Positions 35,439-43,557 of a stretch of 64,000 nucleotides of DNA are shown here, one piece after another. The position numbers were made by a program, and so were the translations under genes. A model generated the notes under the pieces. That model was not told the DNA's origin. It searched no databases and saw only the letters and a program-made list of their open reading frames with translations. Source of the stretch: Candidatus Sulfidibacterium hydrothermale (GTDB lineage: Bacteria > Bacteroidota > Bacteroidia > Bacteroidales > F082); NCBI RefSeq assembly GCF_020149915.1, contig NZ_CP083760.1:2294001-2358000 (forward strand). Reading direction: 5' to 3'. Every line of letters starts with the position of its first letter. Within the stretch, counting starts at the first letter, position 1.

Positions 35439-37088
35439 CTATTGATATAAAAACCGTTTAATACTCTGCTTCGGTGTTTTTTCGAAAGGCTCTGAATGGA
35501 CCACAATCCGCGAAATCGCCATATAAGCCGGAAATTCCTTGTTCATTTCTTTACGGTATGCTTCCAGTTTTTCTTCCAGTTCCTGGTGTGTCAGCCCCAT
35601 ACTTTTTACGGCCTCTTCATCCGGATAAATCAAGGCGATTAATTTTCCGTCACGCTGAATCACTACCGACTCGGCCACACAAGCCCGGTTGTTCAGCACC
35701 GATTCGATTTCTTCAGGATAAATATTTTGTCCGGACGGACCGAGGATCATGCTCTTACTCCGCCCTTTGATAAAAATAAAACCGTCTTTATCCATCAGGC
35801 CCAAATCGCCCGAATGCAGCCACCCCTCTTCGTCCAATACCATTTTGGTGGCTTCTTCATTCCGATAATATCCCACCATTACGTTTTCGCCCCGCATCAG
35901 GATCTCTCCCACTTCATTTTCCGGGTCGTTGGAGTCAATTCGTACTTCAAGGGTATCCACCGGCCGGCCACAGGAACCGATTTTGGCTTCTTTTGCCGGA
36001 GCATAAGCTATCAACGGACCACATTCTGTCATTCCGTATCCTACCGTAATCGGAAATCCGATGGTCCGGAAAAAAGTTTCTATTTCATGGCTCAAAGCTG
36101 CACCACCTACTACCACTTCCACAAAATTCCCACCGAAACCTTCTTTTACTCCGGCCAGTACTTTCTTGTAAATCAATTTATTCAATAATGGCGTTTTCAG
36201 CATCCAGTTTACCGGCGATTTTCTGATTACCGGTAAAATTTTCTTCTTATAAATTTTTTCGATCACCAGCGGCACCGATAAAATCAGCCGCGGACGAATC
36301 TCCTGAAATGCTTTGGTAATAATCTGCGGGCTGGGTGTTTTTGTCAGAAAAGTAATATGACATCCCAGCGAAAAAGGAAACAAAAACTCAAAAGCCAATC
36401 CATACGCATGGGCCAACGGCAAAAAAGAAACGATCTTATCCCCCGGTTTCAGCGGCATGTGGGCTCTGGCAAAACGCACATTAGCCGCCAGGCTGTTGTG
36501 TAACAGCATCACCCCTTTGGAAAAGCCGGTAGTTCCGGAGGTATAACTGATTTCTCCCAGTTGGTCGTTACCGGTTTCCGGTAAATGAAATTTCGTCCCA
36601 TCCAAACCTTCCGGGAATTTTTCCTGCATAAAACCATTTAATGAATGGATTACTTCATCCAGGTGTTCTGTCCGCGAAAAAAGCGGCATCAGTTCTTCCA
36701 GCCCGATAACATATTTTAGTTCTGTCATCTGCCCTGCATCCAGCGTACTCCAAATGGAAGAAGCTGAAAACAAAACTTTCGACTCCGAATGGGTTACAAT
36801 ATAATGTACATCCTTAGGCAAAAAGTCGGGTAAGATAGGAACGATCACAGCGCCATAAGTAATCACCGAGAGATAAGCCACCGCCCAATGGGCCGAATTT
36901 TTCCCGATCAGGGCAATTTTATCCCCTCTTTTCAGGCCGGTTTTCTCAAAAATAAGATGAAATTTTTGGATGGACTCTCCTACATCTTTAAACGTCAGTG
37001 TTTTCCCGTTGTAATCAGAAACCGATGGCTTTTCCCAGTTCTCTTTGATAGCCGTTTCAAAATACTTCACAAGATTTTCATCGATCAT
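35439..37088 (-). CDS. Long-chain fatty acid CoA ligase (AMP-forming)
   Basis: 549 residues of the ANL superfamily. Key motifs are the P-loop ISYTSGTTGFSKGVML, the adenine motif GYGMTECGPLI, WLHSGDLGLMD, and the hinge KGRSKSMILGPSGQNIYPEEIE. The C-terminal lysine is in TPKQSIKRFLYQ. It activates a carboxylic acid to acyl-AMP and then acyl-CoA; the membrane-associated long-chain type is suggested by the hydrophobic insert around FLFPFSLGCHITFL and the family's LAHAYGLAFEFL. It stands alone, 65 bp before the AddB-like gene, and is distinct from the second acyl-CoA ligase at 47.6-49.3 kb. No clear promoter box was found. Confidence 0.9.
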   Translation of the reverse strand: MIDENLVKYFETAIKENWEKPSVSDYNGKTLTFKDVGESIQKFHLIFEKTGLKRGDKIALIGKNSAHWAVAYLSVITYGAVIVPILPDFLPKDVHYIVTHSESKVLFSASSIWSTLDAGQMTELKYVIGLEELMPLFSRTEHLDEVIHSLNGFMQEKFPEGLDGTKFHLPETGNDQLGEISYTSGTTGFSKGVMLLHNSLAANVRFARAHMPLKPGDKIVSFLPLAHAYGLAFEFLFPFSLGCHITFLTKTPSPQIITKAFQEIRPRLILSVPLVIEKIYKKKILPVIRKSPVNWMLKTPLLNKLIYKKVLAGVKEGFGGNFVEVVVGGAALSHEIETFFRTIGFPITVGYGMTECGPLIAYAPAKEAKIGSCGRPVDTLEVRIDSNDPENEVGEILMRGENVMVGYYRNEEATKMVLDEEGWLHSGDLGLMDKDGFIFIKGRSKSMILGPSGQNIYPEEIESVLNNRACVAESVVIQRDGKLIALIYPDEEAVKSMGLTHQELEEKLEAYRKEMNKEFPAYMAISRIVVHSEPFEKTPKQSIKRFLYQ

Positions 37089-37583
37089 AGTATCATGGTT
37101 TTTGTTTCGGGCTTAAAGATAATAAAAGATAGCAAACCGTACCCTTTTCTTGCCGAAAGCATTCTGTTGCACAAATTCTCGTTCTACACATTGGGAATAT
37201 AAAAACACGGGGATTTTTACCTGAATCAACTTTCACCAACTTGATAATCCATTAAAAATAGCAACCATTGATATTCCATGTCCCATTCATTTATTCCGAT
37301 ATTGCAGTAGACACCTTGTTTTTTAATGATATTCATTGATTCCGGCAGAATTACTTTTTTACTTGAATTGAAAAAGAATTTTTAAAGTGTTTTCTGTTCC
37401 TTTCTTGTCCTCGTCAAGAAAGCCCGCCTGACCATTATCGAGCAGGCCCGCCGTTTCGGTAAGCCTGCCCGCAGTTTATACATCATTCAATCTTTAGCCT
37501 TTAAGAAAAATAAACCTACAGAAGTTAAATACCTGGCAAACGATGAACAGACACAAAATAATTCTTGTACAAACAGGGGAAAT
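37089..37583. other. Gene-free stretch with a GC-rich repeat fragment
   Basis: 495 bp between the acyl-CoA ligase start and the ABC ATPase stop. The first 330 bp are AT-rich with no supported gene. At 37421-37472 a GC-rich block contains GCCTG/CAGGC and GCAGGC/GCCTGC inverted arms. A frame without a start codon (37386-37616, plus strand) reads through it and is open by chance or is a remnant. I see no promoter for the acyl-CoA ligase in it. Confidence 0.6.
37421..37472. repeat. GC-rich inverted-repeat fragment
   Basis: GCAGGC at 37442-37447 pairs with GCCTGC at 37463-37468, and GCCTG at 37426-37430 can pair with CAGGC at 37443-37447. Its 11-mer GCAGGCCCGCC is the reverse complement of GGCGGGCCTGC at 41149-41159, which ties it to the larger repeat region 3.7 kb away. 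Confidence 0.5.
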
Positions 37584-38612
37584 TTAATTTTCCATTTCTT
37601 CTTCAAGCTGATTTAAAAGGCCGCTAATACGCTGGCATTCTCCCTTTTTTTCCTCATTCCGGTACAACCGGAAACGTCCATCATGCCAATCAACTTTCCA
37701 ACACAATCCGGACATATCAGCTTTTGTTTCACAGGCATATCCCTTTCGCTCCAATGCCCTTTTCAACCATTGCATTTCGACAGAATCTGTTTTTTCCAAA
37801 ACAACCCGGCGACCGGTTTCTTGTTTTTGCCGAACTTTTACAAAACGTCCTTTGGATTTATCAAACACCAAAGCCGTCCGTTTTAAATAATGCTCCACCT
37901 GGCCATCTAAAACAAGATCTTCCGGAATTCCGGTCAACAGCGGTTTTTCGCGGTGCAAAAGCCAAAGACAGTCGGTATACTGCAAAGCGGTTTCCATATC
38001 ATGAGTCGTCAGCAAGACTGCTTTTTTTTCTTCGTGCGCCAACGCAAGCAACAGTTCCATAATTTCGATCCGGCCGGGAGAATCGATAAAAGCCACCGGC
38101 TCATCCAGCAACAAAAAAGGCGTATCCTGTACCAGCGCACGGGCAATTAATACCTTTTGTTTCTCCCCATCGCTCAGTTCATGAAACAGTTTTTCCTTAA
38201 ACTGCACAATTCCTAACTTCTCCATGGCCCGCGTAATCTGCATCCGGTCCGATGGCGACAGTTTTCCCCAAAAAGATAAATACGGAAATCTTCCGGTCCG
38301 TATCACATCAAAAACAGTAAGATAAGGCTCAGAAAAACGGTCAGTCAGCACCACAGCAATCAAACGGGACAATTTTTTAAAATCACGGAAATCCACCGGA
38401 GTTTCGTTGATCAGAATTTCTCCCGACAACGGTTTTTGAAATCCGGCCAATGTACGTAACAACGTGGACTTACCGGCTCCATTGGCTCCCAGGATGCCAA
38501 TGAGCTGCCCGCTTTTTAATTGTGCATTCATCTCCTGTTGCAGGATGAGCGGTTTTCTGCTGGCAGGCGAATACCCCGTAGTCAGATGGCTGATTTGTAA
38601 TCTGTTTTCCAT
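37584..38612 (-). CDS. ABC transporter ATPase, FecE/BtuD type, with C-terminal extension
   Basis: 342 residues. The nucleotide-binding domain (about 1-255) has Walker A LGANGAGKSTLLRTLAG, the Q-loop region, the signature LSDGEKQKVLIARAL, Walker B FLLLDEPVAFID and the switch His in LLTTHDMETAL. It powers uptake of an iron chelate or corrinoid with the FecCD permease whose stop codon abuts its start. About 85 residues after the usual end (from FDKSKGRFVKVRQKQETG) form an extra small alpha/beta domain with WLKRALERKGYACETK and LCWKVDWHDGRFRLY, of unknown role. No binding-protein gene is adjacent. Confidence 0.92.
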   Translation of the reverse strand: MENRLQISHLTTGYSPASRKPLILQQEMNAQLKSGQLIGILGANGAGKSTLLRTLAGFQKPLSGEILINETPVDFRDFKKLSRLIAVVLTDRFSEPYLTVFDVIRTGRFPYLSFWGKLSPSDRMQITRAMEKLGIVQFKEKLFHELSDGEKQKVLIARALVQDTPFLLLDEPVAFIDSPGRIEIMELLLALAHEEKKAVLLTTHDMETALQYTDCLWLLHREKPLLTGIPEDLVLDGQVEHYLKRTALVFDKSKGRFVKVRQKQETGRRVVLEKTDSVEMQWLKRALERKGYACETKADMSGLCWKVDWHDGRFRLYRNEEKKGECQRISGLLNQLEEEMEN

Positions 38613-39644
38613 CTAGTCCGTTTTTAAATGCCTGTTTTTCATAATTACCGCAATAATGACCGGAGCTCCCACCAACGAAGTAACCGCATTGATGGGCAAT
38701 GAAACATCATATCCGGGGAGCTTGGCCACCAGGTTACAAAACAAGGCTAACACAGCTCCTGATAAAACCGTAGCCGGAAGCAACACTTCATGACGCGATG
38801 TTTTAAAAAGACTCCGTGCAAGATGAGGCACCGCCAGCCCCAAAAAAGCAATCGGACCGGTAAAAGCCGTTCCCGCTGCAATAAATAATCCGGTGAGCAA
38901 TATCAATCGCTTTTGAATACGGACAGGGTGAAAACCAATACTTTGCGCATAGCGTTCTCCCAACAGCAATGCATTGAGCGGTTGAACATAAAAAAGTAAA
39001 ATCACCATTCCGGCAAAAGCCATCTCCAATAACCGGAACGATTGGATTACCGTAGTTTTCGAAAAGCTTCCCAATCCCCACAACACATAGGCATGTAAAT
39101 CTTCCGAACCACTAAAAAACTGCAACACACTCACCACAGCCGAAACCACATAACCTAACATGATTCCGATAATCAACACGGTAACCACATTTGAAACACG
39201 CGACGAGACAAACAGGATCAGGGCCAAAACACCCAATGCACCTAAAAAAGCCGCAACGACTATTCCAAAGTCACTGGCAGCAGCCGGAAGTTGCCACCCG
39301 AAAACACTTCCGGATAACAATACCAATGCCACTCCCAAACTGGCTCCTGAGCTGATTCCCAAAACCGATGGTCCGGCCAAAGGATTCCTGAAAAGCGTCT
39401 GCAGAACCAGCCCGGACATACTCAATAAAATTCCGGTAGCCACTGCCGTAACCGCTTGCGGAAGACGATAGTCATGAACAATAACCCAAGCCGTATTTCC
39501 GGATGATGACAGTCCAAACAAAGCCCGCAGCACCTGTTTCCAGGGAAGCATCACCGATCCCATCCCCAGATTGGCTACAAAAAGTAAAGCCAGTAACACC
39601 ACCAGCCCCACAAACCACACTTTATTTCGACTATTGTGTTGCAT
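38613..39644 (-). CDS. FecCD-family ABC transporter permease
   Basis: 343 residues from the ATG at 39644; the TTG at 39701 lies inside the A-rich tail of the sucC terminator and is rejected. About ten membrane helices of the BtuC/FecCD type. Family segments: YRLPQAVTAVATGILLSMSG and LVLQTLFRNPLAGPSVLGIS near the start, IGIMLGYVVSAVVSVLQF in the middle, and GPIAFLGLAVPHLARSLF (coupling helix region for the ATPase) near the end. It imports a chelate delivered by a periplasmic lipoprotein. The ATPase gene follows with no gap, whereas the binding protein must be encoded elsewhere, possibly at 23.3-24.4 kb. Confidence 0.93.
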   Translation of the reverse strand: MQHNSRNKVWFVGLVVLLALLFVANLGMGSVMLPWKQVLRALFGLSSSGNTAWVIVHDYRLPQAVTAVATGILLSMSGLVLQTLFRNPLAGPSVLGISSGASLGVALVLLSGSVFGWQLPAAASDFGIVVAAFLGALGVLALILFVSSRVSNVVTVLIIGIMLGYVVSAVVSVLQFFSGSEDLHAYVLWGLGSFSKTTVIQSFRLLEMAFAGMVILLFYVQPLNALLLGERYAQSIGFHPVRIQKRLILLTGLFIAAGTAFTGPIAFLGLAVPHLARSLFKTSRHEVLLPATVLSGAVLALFCNLVAKLPGYDVSLPINAVTSLVGAPVIIAVIMKNRHLKTD

Positions 39645-39696
39645 TTGTTTTCGACAATAAAAATAAACCTTTTTAAAAGAATCCTGTCTTACTGAA

Positions 39697-39735
39697 AACA
39701 AAAAAAAAGGCTGTCCCCCTCCATCGGACAGCCTT
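39697..39735 (-). terminator. Terminator of sucC
   Basis: On the minus strand: AAGGCTGTCC, nine-base loop, GGACAGCCTT and a long T run (A-rich 39697-39708 on the plus strand). Perfect ten-base stem 63 bp past the sucC stop; it also separates sucC from the permease gene. Confidence 0.93.
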
Positions 39736-39797
39736 GTTCTTGTGCCCGCTAAAATTCCCGGACACGAAAAAAATTAAAATAAATTCAAAATCAATGT

Positions 39798-40997
39798 TTA
39801 TGCCTGCTCTTTCACCACTTTGCTTACCAGCTCAGCAGCTTCCTGCAGTTTAATGGCCGAAAGTACTTTCAAGCCCGATTTGTCAATCAGCTCTTTACCT
39901 TCTTCGGCATTGGTACCCTGCAAACGTACAATAATCGGCACTTTAATATCGCCGATGCTGTGATAAGCATCCACAATACCCTGAGCCACACGGTCGCAAC
40001 GTACAATACCGCCGAAAATGTTTACCAAGATCGCTTTTACGCTCGGGTCTTTCAAAATAATACGGAAAGCCGCTTCCACCCGTTTGGCATCGGCTGTACC
40101 GCCCACATCGAGGAAGTTGGCCGGTTCACCGCCCGACATTTTAATCATATCCATGGTAGCCATGGCCAGTCCGGCGCCGTTCACCATACAGCCCACATTT
40201 CCGTCCAGTTTCACAAAGTTCAGGTCATATTTTCCGGCTTCCACTTCCGTCGGATCTTCTTCCTGAATATCACGCATGTCGGCAATATCTTTATGACGGA
40301 ACAAAGCGTTGTTGTCCACCACTACTTTCGAGTCAGCAGCAAAAATCTTTCCGTCGGCAGCTTTAATCACCGGGTTAATTTCAAACAGGCTGGCATCAAT
40401 ACTTTCGTAAGCCTTGTACAAAGCCGATACAAATTTTACCATCTCTTTAAAAGCCACACCACTCAGGCCAAGATTAAAAGCAATCCGGCGTGCCTGAAAG
40501 CCCTGCAAACCTACTTTCGGATCAATAATTTCGTGATAAATTTCATCCGGCGTCTCTTCAGCCACCTGCTCAATGTTCATTCCGCCGCGGGGCGAGTACA
40601 TCACCATGTTACGACCCTGGTCGCGGTTCAGCAAAATACTCATGTAATATTCTTCCACCTTTTCCGGACCGGGATAGTAAATATTTTGTTCGATCAGCAC
40701 CCGTCTCACCAGTTTTCCCTCTTTTTTGGTCTGAGGAGTTACCAGGCGCATTCCGATAATCTGATCGGCATATTTTTTAACTTCGTCAAGACTTTTGGCA
40801 ATTTTCACTCCGCCGCCTTTTCCGCGGCCACCGGCGTGTACCTGTGCTTTTACCGCCCACTTGTCCGAGCCGGTTAATTTCTGAATCTCTTTGGCAGCCT
40901 TCACCGCCTCTTCGGGTGAGTTGGCCACAATGCCTGTGGGAACCGATACCCCGTAACCTTTTAAAATGGATTTCCCTTGATATTCGTGTAAGTTCAT
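39798..40997 (-). CDS. sucC: Succinyl-CoA ligase, beta subunit
   Basis: 399 residues. N-terminal ATP-grasp domain starting [20 protein letters not shown], with [20 protein letters not shown] for nucleotide binding, and [11 protein letters not shown] with Mg ligands. The C-terminal ligase-CoA domain contains the conserved [17 protein letters not shown] and [17 protein letters not shown]. With the alpha subunit it interconverts succinyl-CoA and succinate with NTP formation in the TCA cycle or in the succinate/propionate branch. The alpha-subunit gene sucD, often the next gene, is not adjacent. The gene is transcribed alone from its own -7 box and ends at a strong terminator. Confidence 0.97.
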   Translation of the reverse strand: MNLHEYQGKSILKGYGVSVPTGIVANSPEEAVKAAKEIQKLTGSDKWAVKAQVHAGGRGKGGGVKIAKSLDEVKKYADQIIGMRLVTPQTKKEGKLVRRVLIEQNIYYPGPEKVEEYYMSILLNRDQGRNMVMYSPRGGMNIEQVAEETPDEIYHEIIDPKVGLQGFQARRIAFNLGLSGVAFKEMVKFVSALYKAYESIDASLFEINPVIKAADGKIFAADSKVVVDNNALFRHKDIADMRDIQEEDPTEVEAGKYDLNFVKLDGNVGCMVNGAGLAMATMDMIKMSGGEPANFLDVGGTADAKRVEAAFRIILKDPSVKAILVNIFGGIVRCDRVAQGIVDAYHSIGDIKVPIIVRLQGTNAEEGKELIDKSGLKVLSAIKLQEAAELVSKVVKEQA

Positions 40998-41032
40998 ACG
41001 ATTTAACTTTTATAGATTCATGAATGAAGTCC

Positions 41033-41040
41033 CAAAAGTA
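41033..41040 (-). promoter_or_regulatory. -7 box TACTTTTG for sucC
   Basis: Exact TAnnTTTG on the minus strand, 35 bp before the ATG of sucC. A T-rich stretch at the -33 position is present but there is no exact TTTG. Confidence 0.6.
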
Positions 41041-41146
41041 GGATTTTTATGTTTTCGTTATTAAAAAACAGCCCACAAATATCCGGCATAACCAAATATT
41101 TAGAACCATTTTGAAAAAGAATTGGCTTTTCCCGATACAATTTTTC

Positions 41147-41360
41147 AGGGCGGGCCTGCCCGAACAATCCTATTGGGCGGGTTTCCCCGAATTTTTTACA
41201 AGGGCGGGCAAACGCACAGGCTTTCACGGGCTGGTTGCTCATAGTCCTCGTTCCGGTGCCGCAGCGGCTAAACGCCGGCGGGGGCTTTGCTTGTCGCCCC
41301 GCCTCCGCAAGCCTTTCGTCGGCACCGGCCCTGCGGGCTATCCGCACCATCCCTGCCGCA
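41147..41360. repeat. GC-rich block with nested hairpins
   Basis: CCGGTGCC at 41253-41260 pairs perfectly with GGCACCGG at 41321-41328. Inside, GCGG (41264-41267) faces CCGC (41305-41308) and GGCGGGG (41277-41283) faces CCCCGCC (41297-41303), giving one long nested stem. CGGGC-CT-GCCCG (41151-41162) and GCGG-GCTAT-CCGC (41333-41345) form two small hairpins at the sides. The GC content is far above the surrounding AT-rich DNA. It could be a mobile repeat or a structured RNA. Confidence 0.7.
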
Positions 41361-41434
41361 GACAGAAATCTTAAAGGCAAGCACCAAAAAACAAAAAAGC
41401 AAATGACAAAAAAATCCCAAAAGCCAACTTCTTT

Positions 41435-41521
41435 TGTCCTTCTGAGCATAGCGAAGAATCTATTTTAACACTGCCCGTCTTTTGAGATCCTTCACTTCGC
41501 TTCGCTCCGTTCAGGATGGCA
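41435..41521. repeat. Imperfect inverted repeat of the TTCTGAGC...GAAGAATC type
   Basis: The left arm TGTCCTTCTGAGCATAGCGA... (41435-41461, ending GAAGAATCT) and the right arm (41484-41521, GAGATCCTTC ... TTCAGGATGGCA) are related when one is reverse-complemented, with a duplicated GCGAA/TTCGC unit in the right arm. Hairpins with these words are, from general knowledge, a common dispersed repeat in Bacteroidota intergenic regions. Confidence 0.7.
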
Positions 41522-41548
41522 GTAAAATAGTAATAAAACATTGAAAAT

Positions 41549-41810
41549 CAATCACTCATCGTTCTGCATTTATCATTCATTCTTCCCAATCACCAGTGAC
41601 CAATGACCAAAATTTGAAATCCCAAAAAGCAATACGCAAAAAAAAAATCACAAACGTTCAAACGCAAAACGCAGGACCCTAAACCACTTAAAATCAACTA
41701 ATCGCCAATGACTAATGACCAGGTTTAAAATCGCAAAAAAATCACAAATTTCAAAAATCAACCGGTTCATCACTATCACTCTACATTCATCGTTCATCCA
41801 TCTCCCCATC
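41549..41810. repeat. Patchwork of degenerate direct repeats
   Basis: Module B, AATCACCAGTGACCAATGAC (41588 on), recurs as AATCGCCAATGACTAATGAC (41700 on), each followed by an AAATC-C-AAAA stretch. Module A, ATCACTCATCGTTCTGCATT (41550 on), recurs in altered form as ATCACTATCACTCTACATTC (41769 on). The order A-B then B-A suggests repeated duplication and decay. No coding sense is seen. Confidence 0.6.
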
Positions 41811-41894
41811 TCCCCATCGCACATCGAAAATTCTCCATCCTCCCATCCCCACATCATCCACCCAAACATCCTCCCATCCTACATCAAAAAACCG

Positions 41895-41902
41895 TAGCTT
41901 TG
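41895..41902 (+). promoter_or_regulatory. -7 box TAGCTTTG for the DnaQ-like exonuclease
   Basis: Exact TAnnTTTG 31 bp before the ATG at 41934, at the right edge of the repeat region. Confidence 0.55.
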
Positions 41903-41933
41903 CCCCTGAATTTACAATGTTAACAAACATCCC

Positions 41934-42740
41934 ATGGAATTAAACCTGAAACGCCCCCTTGCCTTTTTCGATATCGAAAGCACCGGACTCAATGTATCCA
42001 AAGACCGCATCATTGAGCTTTGCATTATCAAAGTCAACCCCAACGGCACCACCGAAACCAAAACCTGGCTGCTCAATCCCGATTATCCCATTTCGGAAGA
42101 AGCCCAAAAAGTTCACGGCATTTCAGCCGAAGATGTCAAAGACAAACCTACGTTCAAACAGGTAGCGAAAGATATTCACCGTTTTCTTGCCAACTGCGAC
42201 CTTGCCGGCTACAACTCCAACCGGTTCGATATTCCCATGCTGGTGGAAGAGTTTTTGCGCGCCGGCGTGGACTTCGAAGTGGAAAACCGCCGTTTCATTG
42301 ACGTACAAAACATTTTTATGAAAATGGAACCCCGCACCCTGAAAGCCGCCTACCGCTTTTACCTGCAAAAGGAACTCGAAAACGCCCATTCGGCCACCGC
42401 CGACGTACAGGCTACTTACGAAATTCTGAAAGCCCAGCTCGACCGTTACGCCGACACAACTTACACCGACAAAGAAGGAGAAACCGATACCCCGGTAAAA
42501 AACGATGTGGATGCCCTCGCCCGGTTCTCAACCCACCACCGCAATGCTGATATGATGGGACAAATCATCTACAACGAAAAAGGCGAAGAAGTTTTTAATT
42601 TTGGCAAACACAAAGGCAAAACCGTGGAAGAAGTCTTCCGCAAAGAACCGTCATACTACGACTGGATGCAAAAAGCCGACTTCCCGCTCTATACCAAAAA
42701 ACTGCTCACCAAAATCAAACTGCGCATGCTCGGAAAATAA
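41934..42740 (+). CDS. DnaQ-like 3'-5' exonuclease with C-terminal DUF3820-like domain
   Basis: 268 residues. The DEDDh exonuclease domain (about 8-175) has FFDIESTGLN (Asp and Glu of motif I), GYNSNRFDIPML (Asp of motif II) and the His/Asp pair in NAHSATADVQAT. This is the polymerase III epsilon superfamily, acting on single-stranded DNA or RNA ends. A linker (about 178-205) leads to a C-terminal segment, about 215-268, with VFNFGKHKGKTVEEVFRKEP and DFPLYTKKLLTKIK, which resembles the small DUF3820/quorum-factor-like domain found after such exonucleases. The replicative polymerase subunit would be larger and different, so a repair or processing role is more likely. It has its own promoter box. 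Confidence 0.88.
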   Translation: MELNLKRPLAFFDIESTGLNVSKDRIIELCIIKVNPNGTTETKTWLLNPDYPISEEAQKVHGISAEDVKDKPTFKQVAKDIHRFLANCDLAGYNSNRFDIPMLVEEFLRAGVDFEVENRRFIDVQNIFMKMEPRTLKAAYRFYLQKELENAHSATADVQATYEILKAQLDRYADTTYTDKEGETDTPVKNDVDALARFSTHHRNADMMGQIIYNEKGEEVFNFGKHKGKTVEEVFRKEPSYYDWMQKADFPLYTKKLLTKIKLRMLGK

Positions 42741-42840
42741 TTTTATACAAATTCGTCTGCGTTTACAGCGGATGAATAAAGTTGCAACAGATGAGTAAAC
42801 AACGAAAAAAGGAAATAAGAAACAATAAAATTATAATCCC

Positions 42841-43452
42841 ATGAAAATCATTTGTATCGGACGTAATTACCGCGAACATGCCAAAGAACTGAACAATCCC
42901 GTGCCGGAAAAACCGGTCTTTTTTATGAAACCCGACACGGCACTGTTGCAAAAAAACAACCCGTTTTTTTACCCTGATTTTTCAAACGAAGTACATTACG
43001 AAACCGAAATCGTACTAAAAATCAACCGCAACGGCAAGCATATCGAAGAACGTTTCGCCCATAAATATTTTGACGAAATCGGCATCGGCATCGACTTCAC
43101 CGCCCGCGACCTACAAGCCGAACAAAAGAAAAAAGGCCTTCCGTGGGAAATCGCCAAAGCTTTCGACGGCGCAGCGCCCGTCGGGAAATTTGTAAGCACC
43201 AGTCGTTATCCCGACATCCACAACCTGCATTTTTCGCTGAAAATCAACGGCGAACTGCGGCAATCAGGTACCACTACCGACATGATGTTCAGCTTCGAAA
43301 AAATCATTGCTTACGTGTCGCAGTTCATTTCGCTGAAAATGGGCGATTTGATTTTCACCGGAACCCCTTCAGGCGTCGGCCCAACGAAAATCGGCGATCA
43401 TTTTGAAGCTTTTATCGAAGACGAAAAGCTGCTGGAGTTTAATGTGAAATAA
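42841..43452 (+). CDS. Fumarylacetoacetate hydrolase family protein
   Basis: 203 residues, the short FAH-fold form. It begins MKIICIGRNYREHAKELNNP and carries the metal-binding pattern VHYETEIVLKI (two Glu), with Asp in GIGIDFTARDLQ, then KAFDGAAPVGKF and GDLIFTGTPSGVGP. The family cleaves or decarboxylates beta-diketo acids, for example acylpyruvate hydrolase or oxaloacetate decarboxylase activity; the substrate here is unknown. It is 100 bp after the exonuclease on the same strand. No catabolic neighbours hint at a pathway. Confidence 0.92.
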   Translation: MKIICIGRNYREHAKELNNPVPEKPVFFMKPDTALLQKNNPFFYPDFSNEVHYETEIVLKINRNGKHIEERFAHKYFDEIGIGIDFTARDLQAEQKKKGLPWEIAKAFDGAAPVGKFVSTSRYPDIHNLHFSLKINGELRQSGTTTDMMFSFEKIIAYVSQFISLKMGDLIFTGTPSGVGPTKIGDHFEAFIEDEKLLEFNVK

Positions 43453-43557
43453 AGTACTGTTCTATTTTAGATTATATTCTTGTAATATTTCCAACAGGCG
43501 CCCATTATTAATTTTTATTTTAGCCTTTTTAGTACTAAAGAACAGCAAGTAATAATC

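Larger units (their letters stand above)
41041..41894. other. Repeat-rich gene-free region between sucC and the DnaQ-like gene
   Basis: About 850 bp with no credible gene. It is made of, in order, an AT-rich start, a GC-rich nested hairpin block, an imperfect inverted repeat, degenerate direct repeats, and a pyrimidine-rich tail of words such as CATCTCCC, CATCCTCCC and ATCCTACATC. The minus-strand frame 41018-41449 and plus-strand frames here show only compositional artefacts. Confidence 0.75.

Noticed and set aside
37386-37616. Plus-strand frame without a start codon (KKARLTIIEQARRFGKPA)
   Set aside because: No start codon, overlaps the ABC ATPase C-terminus, and its charged part comes from the GC-rich repeat; too weak to call a pseudogene.
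41018-41449. Minus-strand open frame of 143 codons
   Set aside because: It runs through the hairpin repeats, has no family resemblance, no ribosome site and a composition dictated by the GC-rich palindromes.
41549-41890. CRISPR array
   Set aside because: The repeats are degenerate, unequal in spacing and not separated by unique spacers; there are no cas genes.
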